Shown here: positions 1 to 10,703 of the stretch, one piece after another
Layout: the number at the start of each line of letters is the position of its first letter
Numbering within the stretch: position 1 is the stretch's first letter
From: Crocodylus rhombifer
Lineage: Eukaryota; Chordata; Crocodylia; Crocodylidae
Direction of reading: 5' to 3'
NCBI GenBank assembly: GCA_038503035.1
Contig: JAVSML010001088.1
Coordinates: 790,564 to 854,563 of the forward strand
Length of the DNA: 64,000 nucleotides
Notes under the pieces: model-generated
Seen by the model: only the letters and a program-made list of their open reading frames with translations
What the model was told of the DNA's origin: nothing
The model's database searches: none
Program-made: the position numbers and the translations under genes

Positions 1-119
1 GTTAACACCCATCTACAAAAGAGAGATTACTAGCATGTCACTTTGGAGTGAGTCTTTACCACTCTCTCTTTCTTACTGTCTCTTTTATGCAGCTGATTTA
101 ATAAGTCTTTGGGAGTCTT

Positions 120-530
120 TCAGGAGGTTTCATTTTTTTCTTAGAGCAATGATGTATAAGATTCATTTTCCAATTTGTTTTTTGTGGGAAGCTTTTCTTC
201 CAATTCTTGACAGACTTCAGTCCTTATACTGGGATTTGACTGACTTACACTTTTGGCAACTGTGCTTCTGCACATAGCAATAAGTCCATTAGCTACAGAT
301 CGCTGAGACTGTTTTCCTCTTTCTGCATGATAGGATTTGCAGTTGTGTTCATAGGTACATTTCTTTCCACAAGGGCATGGTTGCTTCTTGTGTTTTTGAA
401 CAATTTGTTTCTATGAAAATTGTCCAGATTTGGGCCTTGACAGCCAAGATGATCCTCAGAAGGCACAAATGTTGTCTCCATGTCCTGCAAGCACACGCAT
501 AACTTGACACAGTTTCTCATAAGTTCCAAG
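120..530 (-). pseudogene. ZC3H12-family (Regnase-like) C-terminal coding remnant
   Basis: Read on the minus strand, about 484 to 400 encodes FVPSEDHLG and GPNLDNF, which resemble the FMPPDDPLG/GPSLDNF stretch just after the PIN RNase domain of ZC3H12 (Regnase) proteins. After a frame change near 385-400, another frame gives a CCCH zinc finger at about 327-377 with spacing C-x5-C-x5-C-x3-H (CPCGKKCTYEHNCKSYH), then QRSVANGL and PSIRTEV...EEKLPTKNKLE, closest by memory to ZC3H12C. It stops near 141. In the living family these proteins are cytoplasmic RNases that cut inflammatory mRNAs. Here the frameshift, the early stop and the lack of a recognisable PIN domain make it a pseudogene. A retrocopy or a decayed paralogous exon both fit. 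Family recognition is from memory of conserved motifs, not a search. Confidence 0.6.
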
Positions 531-1211
531 ACACAAAATTGGTGTCTATGTTCTGGTAAAATATTAACCTGAGTTCCAATGTCTTATTTAAATGAAACCA
601 TTGTTCCTTGCATTTACACTGGTAAAATCGAGTTCCTCATTGATTTTACTTGATTCTAACACATCTATCAAAACTCCTTCTCCACTTCATACTAATTGTA
701 TCTGTGAGGGAGCGCGCGCTAGGGGCGGCCGTGAGCTCCCTAGCGCTGCCTACCGTCACTTTAGGGTGACATAGCACCCTCAGAACCTCGCCCGCCACGA
801 CTTTGATGACATGTATCTTTTATGTGGAGGCTGCCAGTTTCCCTAATGGACGGTCTTGTTGTTCGTCCCTATTCCAGACGGGGTTATCTATGTGCGTCCT
901 GCCTTAAGGGCTATGCGTGCCTCCAAGCCTCCCCCTTAGCACGCCCCAAGCCTCGCAGCTGTTCTGGGGGACACTTGTATGGTCCCTCGCCCCTCGGGTG
1001 CCCTTGTTCTCACGCTCGGGCACCGGGGCTCTTCGCCCACCTGGCACCTCCTTGGGTCGGGCCCCAATCTCTAGCCCATTCCCCACGCCCTGGGCCTGTC
1101 CCGCTGGTGCCCAGCTACTTGCTGGCGCCTCCTGGGTCGGCTCGCCAGCGCCGCTCACTACCGGCGCCCCCTGGGCCGGGTTCTAGCCGGTGCCTGGCTA
1201 ATCGCCGGCTC

Positions 1212-1570
1212 TGCCTTAAGTCTGGAGCGCCCTCGCCGCCCTAGCCTCGGCGCCCTTGGGCCGGCACGCTCTCGCCGCCCTAGTCTCAGCGCCCTTGGGC
1301 CGGCACGCTCCCTCTGCCCGGATCTCGGCTCTATCACCGCCCTAGTCTCGGCGCCCTCGGGCCGGCTCACTCTCGCCGCCCTAGTCTCGGCGCCCTCGGG
1401 CCGGGTTCTAGCCCGAGCTCTATCACCGTCTTAGTCTCGGCGCCCTCGGGCCGGCTCTATCGCCGTCCTAGTCTCAGCGCCCTCGGGTGGCTAGCTCGNN
1501 NNNNNNNNCGCCCTTGGGCCGGCGCTATCGCCGCCCTAGTCTCGGCGCCCTTGGGTGGCTAGCTAGGCCT
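1212..1570 (+). repeat. GC-rich minisatellite, about 8 units of 37-62 bp
   Basis: The core GCCCTAGTCTCGGCGCCCT followed by YGGGCCGG recurs about eight times with small changes (CTAGCCTCGG, CTAGTCTCAG, CTTAGTCTCGG) and variable spacers such as CTCTATCACC and TTCTAGCCCGAG. The array lies inside the putative solo LTR. The 10-N gap falls in it, so the true copy number is unknown. Open frames across it are by-products of CpG-rich repetition. Confidence 0.85.
1499..1508. other. Assembly gap (10 N)
   Basis: Ten consecutive N bases within the minisatellite. The size may be a placeholder; the array probably did not assemble through. Confidence 0.99.
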
Positions 1571-2251
1571 GGCTATTCGACCCCTCTCTGGTGCCTCGCC
1601 CCTCAGGGGCCTCTACCATGCTCCTTGCGCTTCGCCCCTTTGGGCTTCACCACTCTGGGGCCGACACGCCATGCGCCCCACGCCCTGTCTCTGCCCTGCT
1701 CCGGGGCCTTGCCCTCTCTAGGGCTGACTCCGCGCCTCGCGCTATGGCACCGGCACTCGCCGCCGTGCCTGTTCCCTTGACCCTTCGCTGGGTCTGTTTG
1801 CCCACCTGGGCCAACACCGCCCTCATGGGCTGGGGCCTGCACCCCGCACACTGCGCCACCCTGGCGCAATATGATGCCCAGCAGCACCGACACTAGTGCT
1901 CCTGGCTCTATGCCCCAACTGGGCACTGGGGACCCCCAAGCTGTTGGGGAGCTCCCCTGAGGCCTCCTCGCTCCCCTACAGCCTCACCCAGTCCTCCGGT
2001 GTAAACTGTAACTCAAACTCCAGCCCTCTGGCTTCAACATAAACAGAGGCTCCACACGCCTAACAATAACTCCAAGCCCCGCCAGGGCTCTCAATCCTAC
2101 CTTCCATCAGGGCGATCTTGTTCCCTGCATCATTGCAGCCGGTTAGCGTGGTAAGGTAGCAACCACTAACCCAGGCCACTCAGCTCGAGCCGCAGAGCTC
2201 CTGCTCCTGCAACAGCCAGAAGGGAACTGTGTCTCAGGCTCTGGCCTAAGC

Positions 2252-2263
2252 TGGTTATAAAGG
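2252..2263. promoter_or_regulatory. TATA-like site in the putative LTR
   Basis: GGTTATAAAGGC on the plus strand (CCTTTATAACC on the minus strand) is the only clear TATA-like box in the GC-rich element. If the LTR reads plus, transcription would start close to its right end, leaving only about 110 bp for R and U5 and no AATAAA. If it reads minus, R-U5 would be unusually long. Role is inferred only. Confidence 0.3.
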
Positions 2264-2399
2264 CCTGGCCCTGCCCCCTTCCGGCCATGTGACCACCTGG
2301 TTGCCCCTGGCAACCAGGCACCTGGGCTGCCTGGGTGATTGACAGCACTGCCAATCCCCTCACACTCACGGGGCACCTCTGTGACTCCGTGACAGTATC

Positions 2400-4214
2400 C
2401 ACTTGAAGTTTTTGTGTTTGGGATCTATAGAACTTGCCAAAATTATTCTCCTGTTGCAGTTAAAGTAGATCTTTCCAAATGCAGCACTACAGAGATGCTC
2501 AATTTTTGGCCTGCAGAGACATGACATCTGGGCTGCAGGGCTTCCCATGGGTGGAAAAATTTGGTGGTGGGGGAGCAGTGGCAAGCAATAGTACCACCCC
2601 TCACCTCCCCTGCTCCCATATCAGGGCCAGGCCAGGCTATGCCCCAATTCCCCTGTGTGGTCTGATTGGGGCTGAATCATTCCCTGACCCCTCCCCATGG
2701 TTGAATCAAAAATTCCACCATGTGAGGAGACTTTTTCTGGCCACATTATTTTATGCCTACTGGATAGATAACTGTTTTTTGATGTATTCAGTTCTGAAGC
2801 CAGGGCCTTCACAGTTTCTGATGTTTTGCAAATTTGGGCAGTATTTTCGAATATCCTTCATACAATAACTTTTCTTGTAAAGCAGTGTCTATAATACCGC
2901 AAATAATTCTATCTCTTATCAGGGATTCAGTCAAGTTCCCAAAAGTGCAGTTCTTAATCAGTCTAGTTCAGTTACATACTGATATATATTTTCTCCTCTT
3001 GTTTGCTTGTACATTAAAAAACCTGGGTCTTTCAAGGGTCTCATTCTTTTTTGGTGCATGGTACTCCTGAAATTTGGACAATATTACACTTAACTGCATA
3101 TTCTGGTTTTCCTGAAATGTAAAAGTATTATGGGCTTACCCCTTCTCCCACAGTATGCAAAAAGATTACTTGACCTTGTCATTTTTTTTCTTCTGCCCCT
3201 GTGAGTACTAGGTAACGCTGAAACCTTTGTCTGAATGTCCTCAAGTGTTCCTTATATTGCCTGACATTAGAAAGGCAGATGGAGTTTACAGAATATCCAT
3301 GACTAACTGTCCTGTTACTTAAACTAGAACCCTGCTCAAAGATCACTTACAGAAAGCCTTATCCTTCCACATGGCTGCATTGCTCCACTTGGTCTCAGTT
3401 TTCAACTTATGTTTCAGTATGGAACTAAAATTGTTTCAAGTTCTTTCTCATTTGCCACTCTTGACTGAGTTCAGAAAACACAAGCATGCATAAATGAGAA
3501 CTACAGGTAACAACGGTGACCTTTATTTTGGAGCACTAGGCAACCTCTGCAGCTTCTTGCTCTTTTTCTAGCTTACCCACCACCTAACTCACTCAGATTC
3601 TTCTGTCTCCTTAGTTAGGGAACATCTTTGAATTAAAAATTCTATCACTACAAGTCCCAGCCAATTATACAGAATCCTGATTTGTGATATCAGTTCTGCT
3701 TCCATTGGCCTATTGTGCCAAGAAAAAGGTTGGTTGTGTCCCACCCTGCCTAGTTTGTGCTGCAAAGTCCTACTCCTGGTCCAGTCAAATCTCAAAGCAA
3801 AATAAGCTCTATTTCACTGCTGGCCCAGTCACAGAGATTCATGCTCCAAAGGGTGCAAATTCTCTTGGTGGGCAAAATTTGTCTAGTGCCTATGAGAGAG
3901 TTCACACTTGACTTCATTCTTTGATAAAATTAGAGTTTTCCCTGATAATGGTTATTCTTTAGACATAAAATACTCAGAATTTTTGATCTGCTAGGATTCA
4001 ACATTCTTGTTACAAAACTAGGAGGACACAACATCAATACATTATGCATCAGTTGTCAGAAAAAACAAACAGAGATGAAGAATATCGTATCAAAGGGAAT
4101 CATCACGTAAAGATGTTGCTTGTCAGGTTTTGGAGAGCAGAGAGATGCTCTAGAGACAATACTAGGCAACATTTTTGTGGAAAGAAAAGTGATGAGGTTA
4201 AAGTTTATGGATGA
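2400..4214. other. No gene recognised
   Basis: AT-rich sequence with frequent stops in all frames. I recognise no transposon termini, exon or RNA gene. Short open frames here (up to 129 codons at 2479-2868) show no motif. Confidence 0.6.
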
Positions 4215-5200
4215 TACTGTCCAAACAAAATCTTAAGAAGTGCTGGTAACAGATGAGTTAAGTCTGGTCATGCGCAGATAACGCCAAATCATGGAAAATT
4301 CCACAGCGTGCCCAGCATGTGCCCCCTAGGTGACCTGTAGAACTGTCAATCACAGGCGACCCACTTTTCAGCCTCACGCATGTGTAATCACCACACAGAA
4401 AGCAGAATCACACATGCTCAGTTTAAAGAAGCATGAGGTAATGGTATGAGAAAATTCCACTGGTCAAGCACCCTGATTAGCTGAGAGGTAGCTTTAAAAG
4501 GGTCCTGGCACCCACCTGGGGGAGTGTTGTTGGTGTGAAAGGAGAGAGAGAGAGAGCTGTTCGATATGTAAGCAGAGGCTGCCTAGGCAGGGACTGCAAG
4601 ACAGAGAGAGTTTGGGATTCATTTCCCCAGTTCCCCTTTCAACTTCACACAGCGACTCACCTCTCTGTGTTTTCGTGTTTGATCTCTCGGTTACGAACTG
4701 TTTTGGCTTTATCTCCGGTTCTGATTTTGACTACGGTTTTACGATTTTAATACTACGACTCGGCTTCCACTTACCTGGTTTTGGACTGACTTCGGCTTCT
4801 CTCATTGACTGCGATTCGGCGCACCCCTACACACCTTGATCGTCTCCGCTACATCATCCTCCGGTTTTGACCTTGGCTTCTCTCACCGACCATCCGTTCG
4901 TTGTCCATTACCTTGGACTGGCGTCACACCATCACACCGAGTTACAGTTTGTTATCATTCATTAGTCTTCCCATCTAAGAGCTGTTGACCAGCCCTGGGA
5001 CTAACAGCAGGCAGCTGCACCTATCACTGGACTTGTACCAGTGGTAGAAAGCAAGGGCTTGCTGTGAACCTCATGGGCCAACAGACCCCTTTGTTGTGCA
5101 TTGTTGAAAACTTGTTTTACTGTAACTGAAGAAAGCACCAATACCTACACCTCAAAAGTGTAAGTCTAATAAATCCAGTTTGTTTTGGAAACAGTTACGC
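4215..5200 (+). mobile_element. Possible LTR-like block (borders not found)
   Basis: A TATA-like GCTTTAAAAGGG near 4490 is followed by a GA-rich tract (4541-4556), a pyrimidine-rich stretch with repeated TTGACTTCGGCTTCTC / TTGACCTTGGCTTCTC-type phrases, and a polyadenylation signal TAATAAA near 5167. This order resembles a retroviral or Ty3/Gypsy LTR, and the pyrimidine phrases recall the leader at 54.5-54.8 kb. I could not find TG/CA ends with a matching flank duplication. A host promoter with an untranslated exon is the alternative. Confidence 0.35.
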
Positions 5201-6925
5201 TTCTGTGCCTCAGAGCTCCACGCCAAAAATCCCGCCTGTTTCGTGCCCAATTTGCCACCACTCAACCAACCAGCCGTGACCGAGACCGTGAGCTTGGCTT
5301 GCCAGCCGCGGATCCTCGACAGATACATAGACGAATATGTGATGAATAAGGAGCATAGGGACCTACCACCATTTCATGCAAGTGATTCTGTGTGTTGGTG
5401 TATGATAGCACAGAATGGTTGCAAAACAGGAGTGGTGGTATCATATACTGAACAGCTGTATGAAGCTGTCATACTGAGCAGAAACATGCTTTGGAGAAAT
5501 TGGTGACCCTTCTCCAAAATAACTTCAGGACAGATGATAAGGATACCTCAGTTAGTTGTTTTGGCAGAGAAAGTCTCAGGCAACAGCCACAACTGACTGA
5601 GCCCAAAGGCATGGGACAGTCACAACTAATTGAAATACTATGGACACAACAGGATTTCAGGAGACCACACACTAGTCAATCTGACAGCATATGTCACATC
5701 AGAGATTAACTGAATATTGCTAGTTTGTTTGTTTGGGAAACTAATTATAAGAGACTCTTCCGTGAGCCATATTATGCAGAGACTCATGTTACACAAACCT
5801 AATCAGTTAGACCTCCAACACTGAGTGAAGCAGACATGGTGGCTTTGACTAATTACTGAATAACACTACATGGACTTGAATACAGATCTCACAAACCATT
5901 GGCTAATGATTTATATGCTTGCGTGTATGGTTGAGTGTAAGTCCTGTTTCATGCAGCCAGATTCCTATGGAGGTCAGAAACTTTACAGAGACTGAAAATA
6001 ATCTACCTACTTAGAACTCACTGAGTTGAACGCAGCTCAGGCACATGAAAAGGTATTAGGCTAAGTATATATGGAAACATATACAAATTACAGATAATTT
6101 TAGCAGCTCAGTGTTTCATGCATGGACAAATATGAACCTATTTAAATGTGACTATTATATTTAAATTTGAAAAGAGAAAACTATTACAACCTACATATAA
6201 GAGGCAGCCATTGCCTACTGTATTAATCCAGTACAGTACTTGCCATTTAGATATATGTGAAAATGACCAATATTTTGCAATAGTACAATATGTGAGCAGT
6301 ATTTGCTGCCAACAAAAGCTTTAATTTAGACCATTTTTACAAGGTTTTCATTTATTATCAGAAGTATCATTATTTGAAGCTTTTACTAGTTGTGGTATAG
6401 ATATGATATAGTCTTGTGACAGTTTGTACCTATTTTAAACACTGCTTGGCAAGGAAGAGATTAAATACTTCCATGAAGAAAATAACAGGAAAAAAAGGCA
6501 GCCACTGCTTCAAATTATCATCTCTGCATCTACAAATAGATGCAAATTCATCCAAGTGAAGCTGCTTGAAATAGCCCAACAAGGAAGAATCTTGTTACAA
6601 CCACAGGTTATACAGGAAGAAGACACTAGTACCTCATTCTCCTTTATGATGGTTTTACCAAATTGTCTCTCTCTCCAAAAACTGAATCTTGACTCCTGGT
6701 TTGCTTTATGGTGATTAAACTTATTTAGGAAATGCAGGGTTGGACAAATATACTTTCTTAAAGATAAGCCAACTGCACAGTGAGACTGCATTCTCCTTCT
6801 TAAGAAAAATAAAGGAAAAGGTGATAGTTGTCTTGCACCAAACAAGTTTTGACTTTACCTGATGATAAGCTGAGCAGCTGCTAATGAGCACAAAAACATA
6901 GTCTATGTCTGCTAACCAAGGCCAG
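5201..6925. other. No gene recognised
   Basis: The first 300 bp hold a plus-strand open frame (5180-5506, 108 codons) directly downstream of the LTR-like block. It has no motif I know; if the block is an LTR it could be leader or gag remnant. The rest is AT-rich with no recognisable element. Confidence 0.45.
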
Positions 6926-9318
6926 TCACTTTAAGAGGGGAGAACAGCTGGCTGCTGCAGCAGACGACCACAGGTTGGCAGCCAGGAACGAATGGAACCC
7001 CCTATGTGTGGCTGGGGAGCCATGTAACATGAAGGGGTAGGGCTTTCGGGCACAAAAGCCTATGCCTAAGCCCAAGCAGATAGTCTGCCTCTGCGTGCTG
7101 CAGGGAGACAAGCTCTTAGGAGAGAAGGGCTTCTGGTGACCAACAGGCAAACACGCAAGGCTGGGGCAAGAGGGCTCCAAAGGAGGTATGGTTTGGGGAT
7201 AAGATTAACCCTGAGTGGGGAAGAGTTTTAGTTTGTGAAGCAGTTTGCTTACATTTATATTGTGTTTTGAGCTTGATACTGGAGGACTGGGGTGTGGCTA
7301 TGGGGGAGATGTGGAGGCCATGGAGGGGTGTCTGGTGGGGCACTCTGCAGTAGGCAGCCTGCCTAGAATTGGAGAACCCAGAGGGCTAAGGGCTGGCACA
7401 GAATGCATAAGACAGGGGGACATGAGATGGGGGCCCAGGGACCTAGAGCATGCAAGAGTAAGACAATGCTGAGGTCTAAGTCCAGGGCAGTGAACCTGGG
7501 CTAAGGGGTGCAGCCAAAATAAAATGGCCAAGGCCAGGAAGGATGAAACATGGACAAAGTTTGGGGCTTGAAGGCCAAAACTTCCATTGGGCACTGGGGG
7601 GGCCCTCCAAACAAATATTGAGTAACATCTGCAAGGCATAGACATGGCTACAGGGGATGAAGGAGGGCATGAATATAGTCCATAAGGCAGCTGGTGCCCT
7701 GACAGGGCCAGAGAGCCATAACATAGTGGCTGAGAGGCAAAACTGGGACCAGACATGTACAAGATATACTAGTCAGCCAAAGTGGACAAGGGATCACTCA
7801 GAAACCCTGGGGCAGCCTCCATTAATATCTTAATAGTTTGATCAAGGCATGGCAGGCAAGAAAAAGGGAGGGTACCCCAAGGATCGTAACCACCAGGAGA
7901 CATCATGGCTACCCTTGGGGCATGCTCCTGCTACATTCTCTCTGCAATTATTTACATCAGTGCAAGTAGTTACGAAGCTTTATTAACTGAGAACAGTGGC
8001 ATTTTTTCCAATGTCCCTTAGCATAAATGATTACACAAGCTACAATATGGTGGTAAATCAATCCTAAACCTCTAATACAATGAATTTTGAGAAACAAGCT
8101 GGAGACTCTCCACTATATCTCTCTGAGAAGCCACTAATTTCAAGATCCTCAGTATTACCACATGGGGAATGAGAATCTAGCTGATGGAAGGAAATTTAAA
8201 TATATATTTTCTTAGGTTTTTCGTTACTTTTAGTCTTATAAAGTTATTTCATTATCCAGTGTGGTTTTGAATAATTTCTATTATTCTCATTATTTTTATG
8301 AAAGAAAGAATTGCACCAAAGAAAACAACATGTATAACTGAGTCAGAAACCACCGGAATGTAACTGCACATTCCTGGTACTGAAAACTGAATACAGGGAA
8401 TTTAGATAAATGGCAGTACATTGAGAAAAGAACAGTCTGCCCCATAGCAAGGAAACTGTGGGTTTTTTGTTTTGTTTTTTTAAAGAACTTGCATTTCAAT
8501 AAACACACTGTAAGTAATCTCTTCAGATGTTTTCTTTTCATGGTGATGAGCAGACAGTAAAGAGAAAGATTTAGTCATCTTCCATATCATTGTTCATGAG
8601 CTCTCATTTAACTTGCTCAACCTGTAACAGTAACAAACGTTGGTTCTTTTTCACCATTAAAAGAACTTTGCAAGCTTTGTTCTGATAGAAATGGATTTTG
8701 CTTTAAAAAACTAAAGTCTTAGAGGGCCAGTCTGAAAATAGAGAAATCTTATACATTCATGTGACATGGATTAGTAACATGTCCTCATGATTAGCTCCAT
8801 CTGTTATTATTTGTGCCTCTATGTAATGGGACCCTCTTAACCATGTTACTAGAGAGTGTAAGAGTGGGGAAGGAGTACTGCATTTTTAAGGTTGGACTGA
8901 ATAGGGCAAGAAGGGGTAGTCCCTGTGGTTATATAAAGTGGACTCTGGGGAGATCTGTTCAGGCAGGTTCTGACAGTACTGGTTCTGGGAACTCGCTGCT
9001 ACAGGCCATAGAAGTTGTAGATTTCCAGTTGCAAGAAGCATCCCAGATGAACTGAGAGAAGCATGGGGAGGCCCTGGAGAAAAGTGACATGGACAGCAAA
9101 CTTTACCCCAAGAGGGAGTTAAGATTGTTGTGCTTTTGGGATGACTCCTGGCTATAGGAGGTATGGGAAAGCTGGAAAGCTGCTGAGGACACTCTGAGCA
9201 ACAGCAGAGTCTATTTACTATTTGTGGGTTATTTTGGGCCAGCCCAGAAAAACTGGTTTTGGGCTGGTGAGCTCTGTGTTCAGGTGATTGGGCCAGAGAG
9301 CCCTGTGGACTGCTAACT
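6926..9318. other. Purine-rich, then AT-rich DNA without recognised genes
   Basis: From about 6930 to 7920 the plus strand is rich in G and A (GGGGAAGAG, GGCCAGAGAG phrases), and minus-strand frames up to 154 codons (7298-7762) reflect this bias: they are rich in Pro, Ser and Cys without domains. 7920-8890 is AT-rich. Near 8930 a strong TATA-like GGTTATATAAAGTGG precedes more purine-rich sequence, which may be an LTR scrap, but no ends were found. Confidence 0.45.
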
Positions 9319-10180
9319 GGGCATGTAAACACATGCATGTGATCTGGGATCATTTTAATCATGAGTAAATTCCTGAGTAAATGCTCCTGGGCAGGCTTCT
9401 ACACATGCAGGGAAGTGGGAGCAGATTTGCTGCTAATGGCTAGCCCAGGGGGTGGCGGGGAGCACCAGGCCAAGAGACTCCCAGCTGGGACTGGGACATT
9501 ACACCCTGTTGCCTGCTTCTGGTGTAGGGACAATACTCACTTGCACCAGCAGCATGGAGCTCCTGGCCCTGGCTCCCCAATCAGGGGCGGGGGGCTTGGA
9601 AAGAGCTACGGGGGAGGGGCAGGTCCTAGCTCCCGGCTCCAATCCATCAGTGGGGCAGCTACCATCTAGCTTGCTGCTAACTACCACATAGGCAGATCAG
9701 GGCAGGGGGTGGGACCTACCCCACCCCTGCAGCTCTTTCTTAGCCCCATGCCTCGATCACTCAATTGGGGCACAGGGCTGGGACCTATCCCTGACCAGAA
9801 CAGTTGCCAGTCCCCACCCCACACATGGGGTGGAGGCTGGGGAGCCTGTTTCCCACTCAGCTCCGTGAGTGCAGAGCTGGGTGGAGAACAAGCTAGGGAG
9901 AGTGGAGCTAAGCAGGGAACAAGCTCCCCAGCTTATTTCCTGCTCAGCTCCACACTTACAGAGCTGAGCAGGGAACAAACTCCCCAGCCTGTTCCCCACC
10001 CAGCTCCACGCTCATGAAGCTGGGCAGGGAACAGGCTCCCTAATTGCATTTGCAGGTAGCATGTTTATGCACAATCAGCAAGGTTTACTGTGTAATAAGC
10101 ATGTGAAAATGCAGACATACACGATTACTGTATAGTAAATTACGCTACTGCGCAGTTAAGTGTCTCATGTAGACATGCTC
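9319..10180 (+). mobile_element. Non-autonomous PIF/Harbinger element
   Basis: It begins GGGCATGTAAACACATGC and ends CATGTAGACATGCTC, inverted-terminal sequences shared with the 38.2-42.6 kb Harbinger element. Homology runs inward: TGATCTGGGATC...GAGTAAAT...GGGAGCAGATTTGCTGCT on the left, and GGTAGCA...GTTTACTGTGTAATAAGC...TACTGCGCAGT on the right. The middle is GC-rich, holds imperfect repeats (GCTCCCCAGC...AGCTCCAC around 9850-10020) and no transposase. It would move only with help from an autonomous relative. Flanks are ACT (left) and AGT (right), so a target duplication is not secure. MITE-like elements of this general kind are known from crocodilians (Chompy); assignment to that group is inference. 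Confidence 0.7.
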
Positions 10181-10527
10181 AGTGGTCACATCTACTTGAG
10201 CGGCAGACTGCGCAGTTGTGACACCCAGCAGGTATCACAAGTTCCAGACTAGTAACCTAACCCTGGACCATTCAAAAGTTCCCTCAGGGAAGAAAAGATC
10301 CATTTTGTGTGGGTGGGGGGAAAAACACCAAATGGTTCTTCAAATTCTGACTTGAGCACCCTTACCAATTTGGTAGACCTCTTATATATGTCTAGAGACA
10401 TGTATTCTTTGTCTTCAATAAAGAAGTTTCTTGTGGGAAAAAACTGAGAATAAATTTCCAGTTAAAAAATCTGGGCCCTACATCCTCTCTTTCTTTAATG
10501 CACTATGATGTAAAAATCCCAATAGAT

Positions 10528-10695
10528 CGGGGTGGGCAAAATGCAGCCCACCAGGCCATGCTATCTGGCCCATGAGGCCCCTAAAAAATTTAGAAAATTA
10601 ATATTTATCTTCCCCCGGCTGCCTGTTGTGCAGTCCTGTATGGCTTGCCAAAACTCAGTAAGTGGTCCTCTGCCCAAAATAATTGCCCACCCCTG
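10528..10695. mobile_element. hAT-type MITE, 8-bp TSD CAATAGAT
   Basis: A 168-bp element with ends CGGGGTGGGCAAAAT and ATTGCCCACCCCTG (inverted repeats) and an exact 8-bp duplication CAATAGAT at 10520-10527 and 10696-10703. An 8-bp duplication and CA(G)GGG ends are diagnostic of the hAT superfamily. Its body (GGCCCATGAGGCCCCTAAAAAAT...GCCAAAACTCAGTAAG) matches the copies at 18710 and 35688. Confidence 0.9.
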
Positions 10696-10703
10696 CAATA
10701 GAT

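Larger units (their letters stand above)
703..2394. mobile_element. Putative solo LTR, 1.69 kb, GC-rich, 5-bp TSD GTATC
   Basis: The segment starts TGTGAGGGAG and ends CCGTGACA, so it has the TG...CA ends of a retroviral LTR. It is flanked by identical GTATC at 698-702 and 2395-2399, a 5-bp target duplication of retroviral size. Base composition changes sharply at both borders: AT-rich outside, very GC-rich inside. No gag, pol or env frame is seen, so it would be a solo LTR left by recombination. It contains a minisatellite (about 1212-1570), an assembly gap and a TATA-like site near 2254. No AATAAA follows that TATA-like site, so orientation is open. A non-LTR GC-rich element with a chance flank match remains possible. 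Confidence 0.55.

Noticed and set aside
822..1244. 140-codon GC-rich open frame
   Set aside because: It lies in the CpG-rich putative LTR and runs into the minisatellite; open frames in all phases there reflect a low stop frequency in GC-rich repeats.
1212..1570. CRISPR-like array
   Set aside because: Units touch and vary throughout; there are no unique spacers and the genome is eukaryotic. It is a minisatellite.
2366..2584. Minus-strand frame with SSIDPKHKNFKW, vaguely hAT-like
   Set aside because: One short phrase only; it crosses the LTR border and no further transposase motifs follow.
5180..5506. 108-codon frame after the LTR-like block as a gag gene
   Set aside because: No capsid or zinc-knuckle motif is visible and no downstream pol, so kept only as unassigned.
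7298..7762. 154-codon minus-strand frame rich in Pro, Ser and Cys
   Set aside because: Explained by purine bias of the plus strand; no domain, signal or repeat unit.
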